A DNA stretch of 32,807 nucleotides from Aliibacillus thermotolerans (GTDB taxonomy: Bacteria > Bacillota > Bacilli > Bacillales > Marinococcaceae), in assembly GCF_027853235.1 (NCBI RefSeq), contig NZ_WKJG01000036.1, positions 1 to 32,807 of the forward strand, written 5' to 3'. This document shows positions 14,793-22,660 of the stretch, one piece after another. The notes under the pieces are model-generated. The model did no database searches and was not told the origin of the DNA. It worked only from the letters and a program-made list of their open reading frames with translations. The position numbers and the translations under genes were made by a program. The first letter of the stretch is position 1. Each line of letters starts with the position of its first letter.

Positions 14793-15335
14793 TTGCACGA
14801 TGAGTTCGAGCGATTATATGAAACATATCACCACTCTCTGTACAACTATTTGTTTTATATGGTAAGGGACCAAAATGTTGCGGAAGAGTTGGTGCAAGAA
14901 GTATATATAAAAGTGTTACAATCATTAGATACTTTTGAAGGGAAAAGCAGTGAAAAAACTTGGCTTTATTCCATTGCTAGACATGTCGGAATTGATTGGA
15001 TCCGAAAACAAAATAGAAAAAAACGGAAATGGCTTGGAGTATTAGGACCAATCTCGAAAGAAAACATGGAGGTGCCAGATACATCCCCACTTCCTGAAGA
15101 GATTGTATTAGGGGAAGAAGCGGTGGTGGAGATGTATGAAGGAATGAAAGCTTGTACACCAGATCAACGTCACGTTCTCATTTTACGATATATTGAGTCA
15201 TTGTCTATTAAAGAAACAGCGGAAACGTTAGGGTGGTCAGAGAGTAAAGTGAAAACAACGCAACACCGTGCGATCAAAAAGTTAAGAAAAGCGCTCCAAA
15301 AACAGAGGGAAGCGGAAGAAAGGAGGGGGAAATAA
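14793..15335 (+). CDS. sigX: ECF RNA polymerase sigma factor, SigX-like
   Basis: This 180-residue ECF sigma factor carries region 2 (about residues 8-75; YNYLFYMVRDQNVAEELVQEV, then KTWLYSIARHVGIDWIRKQ) and a C-terminal region 4 helix-turn-helix (LSIKETAETLGWSESKVKTT). It resembles Bacillus SigX, which controls genes for cell-envelope modification. TTG 14793 is chosen because GGGAGTG lies six bases upstream, the N-terminus MHDEFERLYETYHH aligns with SigX, and the promoter's predicted start lies just before it. The stop codon overlaps the ATG of rsiX, a standard sigma/anti-sigma coupling. Confidence 0.88.
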   Translation: MHDEFERLYETYHHSLYNYLFYMVRDQNVAEELVQEVYIKVLQSLDTFEGKSSEKTWLYSIARHVGIDWIRKQNRKKRKWLGVLGPISKENMEVPDTSPLPEEIVLGEEAVVEMYEGMKACTPDQRHVLILRYIESLSIKETAETLGWSESKVKTTQHRAIKKLRKALQKQREAEERRGK

Positions 15336-16624
15336 TGTCGCATCCATTCGATCAAAAAGATGAAAAAATCATTCAACAATTAAAGCAGATGCCAAGAGTA
15401 ACAGATGAACGTTCCAAAAACGAAATATACCATTCAGTGGAAGAGGGTCTTTATCGCAATCGTCATGTACACCGACCAACGCCATGGAAAGTACCTGTCA
15501 TGACAGCTGTGGCAGTTATTCTTCTCTTCTTGCTTTTTACGCCTTCCTTTACTACGTTATGGCAAAACAGTGCACTCCCGGAAGGAGAAAAAGAATCTAC
15601 CGAACGAGCACAACAAGAAAAACTGTCTTATGATGAAGAGAGGGAATTAGAAGAAGAGATATCTTTATCCCAAGACGAAAATGAGCCGAGCGAAGTGGAA
15701 GTACAGGAACCGGAATCCGGTCAAGAAATGGAACAAACGCCTCCTGATACGGAAGAGCCTACTGTTCCAACAACAGACGTGGAAACCATTCAATACACCT
15801 CTTCTTTAACAGAAGAAGAACTTCAGACAGGGGAGACATTTGTTACGATTCCTCTTTTAGTGAAGGAAGAAGGGACTTCGTTTATTATCCCGCTTACTTT
15901 TAAAACAAGAAGTGATAAAAATAGAATAAAGCTGTATGAGCAGTATAATAAAGAATATTCTGGTGAAGAATTAGGTTTTGACGGCTCGCCACTTCAACAC
16001 ATAACCTGGGAAGAAAAAGACGGTAACGTAGTGGCTACTTTTGAAAAAGATGTTTCTTCTATTGAGAAAGAAGAAAGTGAAGCGATTGTTCACGGTATCG
16101 AAGAAAGCCTTCGTTTTATTAGAGAACAACTTGAAGTACAGTTTACGTATAACGGAGAAGTGGGCGTGCAACTAGGGAATTTTGGAAGGTTGGAAAAATA
16201 CCCTATTACTCACGATAATCGCGGATATTATGTATATTCGACCGATTCATATACTTTTCTTGTAAGTGGCAAAGGAGCCAATATATCGATGACAAATCAT
16301 GATGGCGAAATGTATTCTTTGGAAGAAACGTTAGAAAGAATGAAAAAAGGAAAGGAAGAGATTAAAATAAAAGCGGCAATTCCGGAGGGAGTTGTGATTG
16401 ATCACGTACAAGATAGAGGGGACACGGTTCATATTACTTTTGATGAAGGAACAGAGTGGCCAAATGAAGAACAAATAGAAGTAATGGTGGACGCGATGTT
16501 ATTTGCCGCCAAAGATTTCGGATATGAACAAGTTATTTTCGAAGGGGAAAATATAGAAAACCTAGAAGAATATGGGTTCAATGATCCGGTTCGCGTTCCC
16601 GTTGCTCCGAACAAAGTAGATTAA
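15335..16624 (+). CDS. rsiX: Anti-sigma-X factor RsiX-like membrane protein
   Basis: The 429-residue protein has a cytoplasmic N-terminus (about 1-52; the expected sigma-binding part), one membrane span at about 53-72, an acidic Glu/Pro/Thr-rich linker, and a large extracellular region. That region carries two related segments: one around HITWEEKDGNVVATF and one around VQDRGDTVHITFDEG with DFGYEQVIFEGE. Both look GerMN-like, and the second resembles the lipoprotein at 13603-14277. The gene overlaps the sigX stop by one base, so the pair is translationally coupled. It should hold SigX at the membrane until an envelope signal arrives. It is longer than I recall for Bacillus subtilis RsiX (about 370 residues). 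Confidence 0.85.
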   Translation: MSHPFDQKDEKIIQQLKQMPRVTDERSKNEIYHSVEEGLYRNRHVHRPTPWKVPVMTAVAVILLFLLFTPSFTTLWQNSALPEGEKESTERAQQEKLSYDEERELEEEISLSQDENEPSEVEVQEPESGQEMEQTPPDTEEPTVPTTDVETIQYTSSLTEEELQTGETFVTIPLLVKEEGTSFIIPLTFKTRSDKNRIKLYEQYNKEYSGEELGFDGSPLQHITWEEKDGNVVATFEKDVSSIEKEESEAIVHGIEESLRFIREQLEVQFTYNGEVGVQLGNFGRLEKYPITHDNRGYYVYSTDSYTFLVSGKGANISMTNHDGEMYSLEETLERMKKGKEEIKIKAAIPEGVVIDHVQDRGDTVHITFDEGTEWPNEEQIEVMVDAMLFAAKDFGYEQVIFEGENIENLEEYGFNDPVRVPVAPNKVD

Positions 16625-16690
16625 TACTTGCCGTTTTGCCTAAAATCATGAGATATTAAATAACATGAACGGAGATAGGAGGAAGTTATC

Positions 16691-16951
16691 ATGGAGTATT
16701 CAGATCAGATTAAAAATAGATTAAAAAGAATTGAAGGACAAGTAAGAGGCGTTTTAAAGATGATGGAAGAGGAGAAAGACTGTCGCGACATTGTCAGTCA
16801 AATGTCTGCTGTTCGCAATGCACTGGATCGGACGATTGGTGTTGTAGTGAGTCAGAACTTAGAAAGATGTATTCGCGAGCAAATTTCCCGCGGGGAAGAC
16901 ACAGATGGTGCTGTGGCAGAAGCAGTGGAGTTACTAGTGAAAAGTAGATAA
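16691..16951 (+). CDS. CsoR/CstR-family repressor, CstR-like
   Basis: This 86-residue all-helical protein begins MEYSDQIKNRLKRIEGQVRG, typical of the DUF156 (CsoR/RcnR/FrmR/CstR) family of tetrameric repressors. Cysteines sit at 31 and 60, the same spacing as in the persulfide sensor CstR. Residue 56, where copper-sensing CsoR has the metal-ligand His, is Asn. This favours a thiol/persulfide sensor over a copper sensor; the sensing role is inferred. No sulfur-oxidation or copper-export gene is adjacent, so the target must lie elsewhere or be itself. AGGAGGAAG precedes the ATG. Confidence 0.85.
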   Translation: MEYSDQIKNRLKRIEGQVRGVLKMMEEEKDCRDIVSQMSAVRNALDRTIGVVVSQNLERCIREQISRGEDTDGAVAEAVELLVKSR

Positions 16952-16972
16952 AAGAGGTAAGAATCGCTTAAA

Positions 16973-17019
16973 CAGTTGAAATACACTTCCGAGTAGGTGT
17001 ATTTCAACTGCCTTGTTTT
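16973..17019. terminator. Convergent terminator between the CstR-like and rhomboid genes
   Basis: CAGTTGAAATACAC 16973-16986 pairs perfectly with GTGTATTTCAACTG 16997-17010, extended by two more pairs toward a six-base loop, then TTGTTTTTT on the plus strand. Confidence 0.9.
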
Positions 17020-17020
17020 T

Positions 17021-17779
17021 TCAAAATAGTCGAGATAAGATTCCGATGATGACCAGCATAATGAAGACCCAACCGATCCATCGGAAGAGTTTTTCTGATG
17101 AGAAAAAACGTCTTCGCTTCCAACGATTTGGTTGAAACCGAATCTCGTTGTCATTTGGAATCGCATAAAAAGGTCGTGCGTGTCTTAATAAAGGAGAAGC
17201 GAATAAAAAGCCAAAGAGCAGACCAAAAATATGGGCCGCAATGTTAATGTTAGGTCGTATAAAGGTCATGACAACTCCAAGGACTAAAATAACTGTAATC
17301 ATTTGAGCGCTCGCCCAATCGATTAAATCTTTTCGTTTCCACACCATATATAAATAAATGCCAAATAATCCAAAAATGGCGCCGGAAGCTCCAAGATGGG
17401 TATAAAATGTTCCTGTAAGTATCGTTGTTGCGATATTTGCAAGTGTCCCTATTGCTACATAGGCGAGTAAAAATTTTCCTTTTCCGAGCATGCGCTCTAA
17501 TGCAGGGCCAAACAAAATAAGGGAGATTGAGTTGAAAAGCACGTGACCCGTTCCTTGATGAAGGAAGATGGGAGTTACCAGTCGCCAATATTCTCCGGCT
17601 TCAATTTGCCCGGTTTGCCCGACTCCGTACATTAATATTTTATCACCAAAAGGGAAAAGGCCATTTGTAAAAAGAGTCGCATTGATCCATAAAAAAAGAA
17701 TGAGATGAATCACGACAATAGTGGTGATGATTGGATAGTTGCGGATAAAGGAAGAAAACGTTTCATTTCGGATAAACAT
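17021..17779 (-). CDS. Rhomboid-family intramembrane serine protease (YdcA-like)
   Basis: The 252-residue protein has about seven membrane spans. The catalytic serine is in GASGAIFG (Ser132), the histidine in IAAHIFGLLFG (His183), and the oxyanion Asn in HVLFNSISL (Asn83), so it looks active. Rhomboids cleave membrane proteins within or near the bilayer. A basic segment (RWKRRRFF) precedes the last span. In Bacillus subtilis ydcA occupies the same position, divergent from acpS. The ATG at 17779 has GGGGAG upstream on its strand. Confidence 0.92.
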   Translation of the reverse strand: MFIRNETFSSFIRNYPIITTIVVIHLILFLWINATLFTNGLFPFGDKILMYGVGQTGQIEAGEYWRLVTPIFLHQGTGHVLFNSISLILFGPALERMLGKGKFLLAYVAIGTLANIATTILTGTFYTHLGASGAIFGLFGIYLYMVWKRKDLIDWASAQMITVILVLGVVMTFIRPNINIAAHIFGLLFGFLFASPLLRHARPFYAIPNDNEIRFQPNRWKRRRFFSSEKLFRWIGWVFIMLVIIGILSRLF

Positions 17780-17875
17780 ACAAGCTCCCCTTTTAAATGC
17801 TTCATGTACTTATTATCTTTCGTTTATTTTATCATATAGCAAAATGATGGTGGAATGAGAAAAGGTGACTTTCAT

Positions 17876-18235
17876 ATGAGTATTGTTGGCATTGGGATAG
17901 ATATTGTAGAACTGGCGAGGATGAAACGATTGCTTGAGAAAGATGATCGTTTTATAAAAAGAGTGTTTACAGATTGGGAGCAAGCGCGTCTGTCTCAACT
18001 TCAAGGAAAACGAAAAATTGAATATGCAGGAGGTCGTTTTGCGGCGAAAGAAGCATTTGTGAAAGCGACGGGGACTGGAATCTCAAAAGAATATGGTTTT
18101 CAAGACATAGAAGTGCGGGCTTATGATTCTGGAAAACCATACCTCATCGCACCAAATCACCACTGGGTGGTTCACTTATCGATTACTCATAGTGATACAT
18201 ATGCGCTCGCGCAAGTAATTTTAGAATCAAGATAG
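17876..18235 (+). CDS. acpS: Holo-[acyl-carrier-protein] synthase AcpS
   Basis: This 119-residue enzyme transfers 4'-phosphopantetheine from CoA to apo-ACP, needed for fatty acid synthesis. Visible motifs are the N-terminal GIGIDIVEL with Mg-binding Asp9, and GRFAAKEAFVKATG with Glu59. HLSITHSDTYALAQV lies near the C-terminus. ATG 17876 fits the family N-terminus MxIVGIGIDIVE and has AAAAGGTGA upstream; an upstream ATG at 17855 would add seven unrelated residues. It is divergent from the rhomboid gene and followed by the NAD(P)HX repair gene. Confidence 0.96.
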   Translation: MSIVGIGIDIVELARMKRLLEKDDRFIKRVFTDWEQARLSQLQGKRKIEYAGGRFAAKEAFVKATGTGISKEYGFQDIEVRAYDSGKPYLIAPNHHWVVHLSITHSDTYALAQVILESR

Positions 18236-18291
18236 AGCATAAACATCATGGTTGTCTCATAGAAATATATTGCGGTTAGGAGGGACCTGTC

Positions 18292-19806
18292 ATGCGAGTG
18301 GTCACCGGTGAGGAGATGAGACAGGCAGATCATTATGCAATAGAAGTGTTAGGAATGAAAGAAGAATTGCTCATGGAAAATGCTGGACAGGCAACGGTTC
18401 ATGCGCTTAAACAAATTTTTCCTCGTTTACAAACGAAAAAAATAGCGGTTCTCATTGGGAAAGGAAACAATGGCGGTGATGGATTCGTTGTGGCTCGGAG
18501 CTTATTGGACGAAGGCATCGATGTCGATGTTTGGACGGTTGCCGATTCGTGGACTGGTGCAGCGAGCTATCATCACGACTTGTTTCTGCGTTGTGGCTAT
18601 CACTACCGCTGTTGGGATGATTTGCGAGCGAACCGGGACACATCGTATGATATTTGGGTGGATGCATTGCTTGGAACCGGCATGAAAGGATCACTACAGT
18701 CCCCTTACAAAGAAGCTGTGTCTTTATTAAATGAGGCGGAAGGTGTTGTAGTATCGATTGATATCCCAAGTGGTGTGTCACCGAATGTTGGCGATATGTC
18801 TTCTCAGCCGGTGCAAGCAGATCATACCATCACCCTTGAGTTTCCGAAATGCAGTGCGTATTTATTTCCTGCCCGTGAATATTACGGCAAGGTCCATATT
18901 GCTCCAATTGGGCTTCCGAGAAAAGCATCAGCCGAACTAGATGTAGTGAGGCAATTATGGACAAAAGAAGATGTTTCTCGGACCTTACCAATAAGAAGAG
19001 CGTCGTCTCACAAAGGAGAGCATGGCAGAGGACTGCTCGTTGGCGGCTCTTATCAAATGCCCGGTGCAATTACTCTTGCTGCAAATGCCGCTGTCTCCAG
19101 TGGTATCGGTTTACTGACAACGGCAATTCCGTCATCTATTTTAAAAATAGTGGCAAATCGGGTTCCGGAGTCGATGTTTCTCCCTTTTTCTGAGGACGAT
19201 ACAACGGAACTTGAAAACAGGGTGGATGACTTCGATGCAATTGCCGCAGGACCGGGGTTGGGACGGAGTGATCGGACAAAGCAAATAGTAAAAAAATTAT
19301 TGAGAGAGGTAAAAGGACCACTGATCCTTGATGCAGATGCGCTATATTTTTTGCCGGAGCTGCAAAACGACATGAAAGCAAGAAGTTCTCCCCTCATTCT
19401 TACACCTCACGTAGGAGAAATGGCTCGTCTTACGATGGAAACGGTGGAAACAGTGAACCGTCGTCGCTTTTTTATTGCTCGGGATTTTGCCATCGCCAAT
19501 CAGTGCTATCTCGTATTGAAAGGACCGTTTACCATCGTTACTACTCCGACGGGAGACCAATACGTAAACACAACCGGGAATGCGACACTCGCGCGAGGAG
19601 GAACAGGGGATTTATTGACGGGGATGATCCTCTCTTTCGTTTCACAATTAGTTGACATTGGAGAAGCCATGATGAATGCTGTCTATTTGCACGGGCTCGC
19701 TGCAGATATTGCGCTTCGGGAAAACGGGAGTTCTCAAGCGATACGAACATCAGAAATTCTCCATTACCTACCACTCGCATTTCGTTCGATTACTTCTTCT
19801 TCGTAA
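18292..19806 (+). CDS. nnr: Bifunctional NAD(P)H-hydrate epimerase / ADP-dependent dehydratase
   Basis: The 504-residue fusion repairs hydrated NADH and NADPH (NADHX). The N-terminal YjeF_N epimerase domain (about 1-215) contains IGKGNNGGDGFVVAR near residue 56. The C-terminal ribokinase-like dehydratase domain (about 225-500) contains HKGEHGRGLLVGGS, AIAAGPGLGRS, PLILDADALYFL, and the family motif ATLARGGTGDLLTGMI near residue 440. ATG 18292 has AGGAGG ten bases upstream. The gene sits between acpS and the ydcC-type gene. Confidence 0.95.
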   Translation: MRVVTGEEMRQADHYAIEVLGMKEELLMENAGQATVHALKQIFPRLQTKKIAVLIGKGNNGGDGFVVARSLLDEGIDVDVWTVADSWTGAASYHHDLFLRCGYHYRCWDDLRANRDTSYDIWVDALLGTGMKGSLQSPYKEAVSLLNEAEGVVVSIDIPSGVSPNVGDMSSQPVQADHTITLEFPKCSAYLFPAREYYGKVHIAPIGLPRKASAELDVVRQLWTKEDVSRTLPIRRASSHKGEHGRGLLVGGSYQMPGAITLAANAAVSSGIGLLTTAIPSSILKIVANRVPESMFLPFSEDDTTELENRVDDFDAIAAGPGLGRSDRTKQIVKKLLREVKGPLILDADALYFLPELQNDMKARSSPLILTPHVGEMARLTMETVETVNRRRFFIARDFAIANQCYLVLKGPFTIVTTPTGDQYVNTTGNATLARGGTGDLLTGMILSFVSQLVDIGEAMMNAVYLHGLAADIALRENGSSQAIRTSEILHYLPLAFRSITSSS

Positions 19807-19813
19807 AGGTTCC

Positions 19814-19844
19814 CTCCTTTGTCGTATCTTTTGAGGCAAAGGAG
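19814..19844 (+). promoter_or_regulatory. Hairpin that covers the ydcC ribosome binding site
   Basis: CTCCTTTG 19814-19821 pairs perfectly with CAAAGGAG 19837-19844, a 15-base loop between. The right arm contains the AAGGAG ribosome binding site of the next gene (GTG 19854), so folding would hide it. Confidence 0.5.
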
Positions 19845-19853
19845 CATGGTAAC

Positions 19854-20900
19854 GTGCGCAAAACATTATGGGTATGTGTATGTTTCGTTTTATTGACAGC
19901 AGTCTTAGTAGCGTGCGGTGAAAAGTCACAAGAAGAAGTTGTCCAAGAATTGGATAAAAAATTGCAAGAAATGGACACTTACAAAGCAAACGCCACGATG
20001 ACCCTTGTCACCGGGGAAGAACCGCGAACCTATGACGTGGAAATTTGGCATATGCAAAATGAGAAAAACAAATACTACAAAGTCAATTTACAAAATGAAA
20101 ATGAAAAACAAAACCAAATGATTATTCGAAATGATGATGGCGTTTTTGTGTTGACACCAGCGCTAAATAAAAGTTTTCGCTTTCAAAGCGATTGGCCAAA
20201 CAACAATAGTCAAGTTTATTTATACGAGTCGCTCATTTCGGATATTTTAATGGATGCTGATCGAACCTTTGCTGCGCATGAAGGTAATTATGTGTTTGAG
20301 ACGAAAACGAACTATCAAAACAAACATTTAAATCATCAAGAGATCGTTATTGATGCAAAAACGCTTCATCCCCACACGGTAAAAATATATGACTCCGACT
20401 TCCAGCTATTAGTGACGGTTGACTTTACTTCATTTGATGAAGATGTCACATTTGATGTCAATGATTTTGATACGGATAAAAATATGGCGGGAGCGGAGGC
20501 AGAAATGGCCGCGACCACACCGGAAGAGAAGGAGGAAGAAATGACGTCTTCCCATTCCTTTGAAGTAGTGTATCCATCTTTTGAACCGCAAGGAACAAGT
20601 TTAGAAGACACACAAGAGGAAACAACGGAAGATGGTAAAAAAGTAGTCCTTTCTTTCACAGGAGATAAGCCATTTACAATCATTCAACAAACAGAGCGAG
20701 CTGAAGAAGTTGCTACTAGTGTGCCGATGGGGGTAGGAGAACCGGTGGATTTAGGTTTTACAATTGGCATATTAACGGAAGATTCATTGACGTGGCATGA
20801 CCAAGGAATAGAATTCTTTCTTGCTTCGAGCGAGTTAACGAAAGAAGAAATGACGGCAATCGCCCGGTCGATGAACCATTCTACTGCAACGGTGAAATAA
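19854..20900 (+). CDS. ydcC: YdcC/LolA-like lipoprotein
   Basis: A 348-residue lipoprotein with a signal peptide ending in LVAC (Cys21). The rest matches the LolA-like fold of sporulation-linked YdcC: QELDKKLQEMDTYKANATMTL near the start, VEIWHMQNEKNKYYKV, VLTPALNKSFRFQSDWP, and HQEIVIDAKTLHPHTVKIYD. The C-terminal region after about residue 215 is acidic and less conserved. The GTG start is chosen from RBS AAGGAG and because the signal peptide begins there. In Bacillus subtilis ydcC lies between acpS and alr, as here. A perfect terminator follows. Confidence 0.88.
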   Translation: MRKTLWVCVCFVLLTAVLVACGEKSQEEVVQELDKKLQEMDTYKANATMTLVTGEEPRTYDVEIWHMQNEKNKYYKVNLQNENEKQNQMIIRNDDGVFVLTPALNKSFRFQSDWPNNNSQVYLYESLISDILMDADRTFAAHEGNYVFETKTNYQNKHLNHQEIVIDAKTLHPHTVKIYDSDFQLLVTVDFTSFDEDVTFDVNDFDTDKNMAGAEAEMAATTPEEKEEEMTSSHSFEVVYPSFEPQGTSLEDTQEETTEDGKKVVLSFTGDKPFTIIQQTERAEEVATSVPMGVGEPVDLGFTIGILTEDSLTWHDQGIEFFLASSELTKEEMTAIARSMNHSTATVK

Positions 20901-20912
20901 CATGGTGATCAC

Positions 20913-20946
20913 CCTCAAAAGATTCCCCCTCTTTTGAGGCTTTTTT
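20913..20946 (+). terminator. Terminator after the ydcC-type gene
   Basis: CCTCAAAAGA 20913-20922 pairs perfectly with TCTTTTGAGG 20930-20939, followed by CTTTTTT. Confidence 0.93.
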
Positions 20947-20947
20947 C

Positions 20948-20992
20948 TCGTCCTCTTTTCTTATTGACAAGAAGAAAAAGGACGAGAATAAT
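20948..20992 (+). promoter_or_regulatory. alr promoter within an inverted repeat
   Basis: TTGACA at 20964-20969, a 17-base spacer and AATAAT at 20987-20992. The -35 box lies in the loop of an imperfect inverted repeat, CTCGTCCT...TTTTCTT against AAGAA...AGGACGAG, spanning 20948-20986. It could be an operator. Confidence 0.6.
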
Positions 20993-21034
20993 CAAATAGA
21001 AGGCTATACAGCACGAAGTATGGGAGAAGGTAAG

Positions 21035-22174
21035 ATGTCGTTTAAACAATTTTCGTATCGAAACACGTGGGCGGAAGTGAATTTGACACATATTAAGTAT
21101 AACGTTGCTCAAATGAGAGCGCACCTACCTGAAAAGGTGGAAATTATGGCAATGGTGAAAGCCAATGCTTATGGGCACGGTGCTGTAGAAGTAGCTCAAA
21201 CGGCGTTGGAAGCCGGGGCTACTTTTCTTGGGGTCGCGATGTTGGATGAAGCGATAGAATTAAGACAAAATAACATTCATGCACCGATTTTAATTTTGGG
21301 AAGAACTTCTCCACAAGATGTGCCAATTGCGATAGAAGAAAATTTTCGCTTAACGGTTTTTCAAAAAGAATGGTTGAAAGAAGCAAACAAATATATTCCT
21401 GCAAGCAAACAGTTACCTGTTCATTTGAAAGTGGATACTGGGATGGGGCGATTTGGTATTAGCACTAAAGAAGAGATGAGCGAATTTTTGCAAGAGCTGA
21501 AGCAGTATCCATCCATGACATTAGAAGGTATTTATACTCATTTTGCCACCGCTGATCATATAGAGACCGGATATTACAAAAAACAACAGCGACGCTTTAA
21601 AGAACGTCTCGAGCAAGCGTGGGAAATCGCTGGAAAAATTCCTTACATTCATTGTGGAAATAGTGCTGCTGCTCTTCGTTTTCCGGAAGAATGTTTCAAT
21701 ATGATCCGTTTCGGCATTTCCATGTATGGATTGCCCCCTTCTGAAGAAATTGTAGAGGAACTTCCTTTTCCTTTAAAAGAGGCGTTTTCTTTACATAGTC
21801 GAATCGCTCAAGTGAAACAACTGTCTAAAGGAGAGAAGATTAGTTACGGTGGCACCTACACAACCAAGGAAAAAGAATGGATCGCAACCATTCCCATCGG
21901 TTATGCGGATGGTTGGTATCGCCATCATTATACAAATAATGGAAGCGTGCTTGTAGATGGAGTGCGCGCTCCTATTGTTGGGCGTATATGTATGGATCAA
22001 ATGATGATTCGGCTCCCTTATCCTGTACCGGTTGGAACCAAGGTTACATTAATTGGAAAACAAAAAAATGAGTCGATTTCCATCTTGGAAGTAGCGAATC
22101 GCCTAAACACGATCACTTACGAAATACCGTGTATGATAAGCTACCGCGTACCACGTAAATATATCTTTTCATAA
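21035..22174 (+). CDS. alr: Alanine racemase
   Basis: The 379-residue PLP-dependent enzyme interconverts L- and D-alanine for peptidoglycan. The PLP lysine is Lys42 in MAMVKANAYGHG; the second catalytic residue is Tyr271 in KISYGGTY. Other family segments are LKVDTGMGRFG, TLEGIYTHFATAD and GRICMDQMMIRLP. ATG 21035 is chosen because GGGAGAAGG lies just upstream and the N-terminus fits; ATG 21020 would overlap that site. It is followed by the EndoAI gene with its own promoter. A weak hairpin, ACAAAAGT/ACTTTTTGT at 22186-22205, follows the stop. Confidence 0.96.
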   Translation: MSFKQFSYRNTWAEVNLTHIKYNVAQMRAHLPEKVEIMAMVKANAYGHGAVEVAQTALEAGATFLGVAMLDEAIELRQNNIHAPILILGRTSPQDVPIAIEENFRLTVFQKEWLKEANKYIPASKQLPVHLKVDTGMGRFGISTKEEMSEFLQELKQYPSMTLEGIYTHFATADHIETGYYKKQQRRFKERLEQAWEIAGKIPYIHCGNSAAALRFPEECFNMIRFGISMYGLPPSEEIVEELPFPLKEAFSLHSRIAQVKQLSKGEKISYGGTYTTKEKEWIATIPIGYADGWYRHHYTNNGSVLVDGVRAPIVGRICMDQMMIRLPYPVPVGTKVTLIGKQKNESISILEVANRLNTITYEIPCMISYRVPRKYIFS

Positions 22175-22216
22175 AACAATGAATGACAAAAGTCGCACTT
22201 TTTGTTAGAATGGACT

Positions 22217-22245
22217 TTGCAAAATCGATAATGAAATGCTATCAT
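22217..22245 (+). promoter_or_regulatory. Promoter of the antitoxin gene
   Basis: TTGCAA at 22217-22222, a 17-base spacer and TATCAT at 22240-22245, about 35 bases before the antitoxin start. Confidence 0.55.
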
Positions 22246-22286
22246 GAACGTAGCGATTATGAAGGCGTATGTTGGAGGTGTGACGG

Positions 22287-22568
22287 TTGTCTTCTGAGGA
22301 CACTAAACAAATAAAAATCAGTCTCCCTGATTATTTGTTACGTGAACTAGACGATATTGTAAAGAAAGAGAACGTGAATCGTAACGATTTTATTCACCAA
22401 GCAACAGAATTTTATTTAAAAGAGCGCCAACAAAAAAGTATACGTGAATCCATGCAAAAAGGATACATGGAGATGGCAAATATTAACCTTCACATTGCTA
22501 CTGAATCCTTTCTGGCGGAAGAGGAAGCAGAACACGCATTAGACGGTAGACTCGTCAGTGGAGTGTAA
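22287..22568 (+). CDS. ndoAI: EndoAI-like antitoxin without an adjacent toxin
   Basis: The 93-residue protein has an N-terminal ribbon-helix-helix DNA-binding fold (QIKISLPDYLLRELDDIVKKE, NRNDFIHQATEFYLKER). Its C-terminal toxin-binding tail includes GYMEMANINLHIATES and ends RLVSGV. It is the same length as Bacillus subtilis EndoAI and keeps its C-terminal signature. The start is TTG behind GGAGGTG. In Bacillus subtilis it is followed at once by ndoA (EndoA, a MazF-type RNase). Here a terminator follows, then non-coding sequence to rsbR, with no MazF-like frame on either strand. Confidence 0.9.
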   Translation: MSSEDTKQIKISLPDYLLRELDDIVKKENVNRNDFIHQATEFYLKERQQKSIRESMQKGYMEMANINLHIATESFLAEEEAEHALDGRLVSGV

Positions 22569-22617
22569 ACGAATATTTTAAAACGTATGTCTTTATTCAT
22601 ATTTTTATTAAAAAGTT

Positions 22618-22660
22618 TGAAAAAGTTGCTGCAACGTTGAGAGCGGCAACTTTTTTCTTT
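22618..22660 (+). terminator. Terminator after the antitoxin gene
   Basis: AAAAGTTGC 22621-22629 pairs with GCAACTTTT 22646-22654, followed by TTCTTTTTC. Confidence 0.85.
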
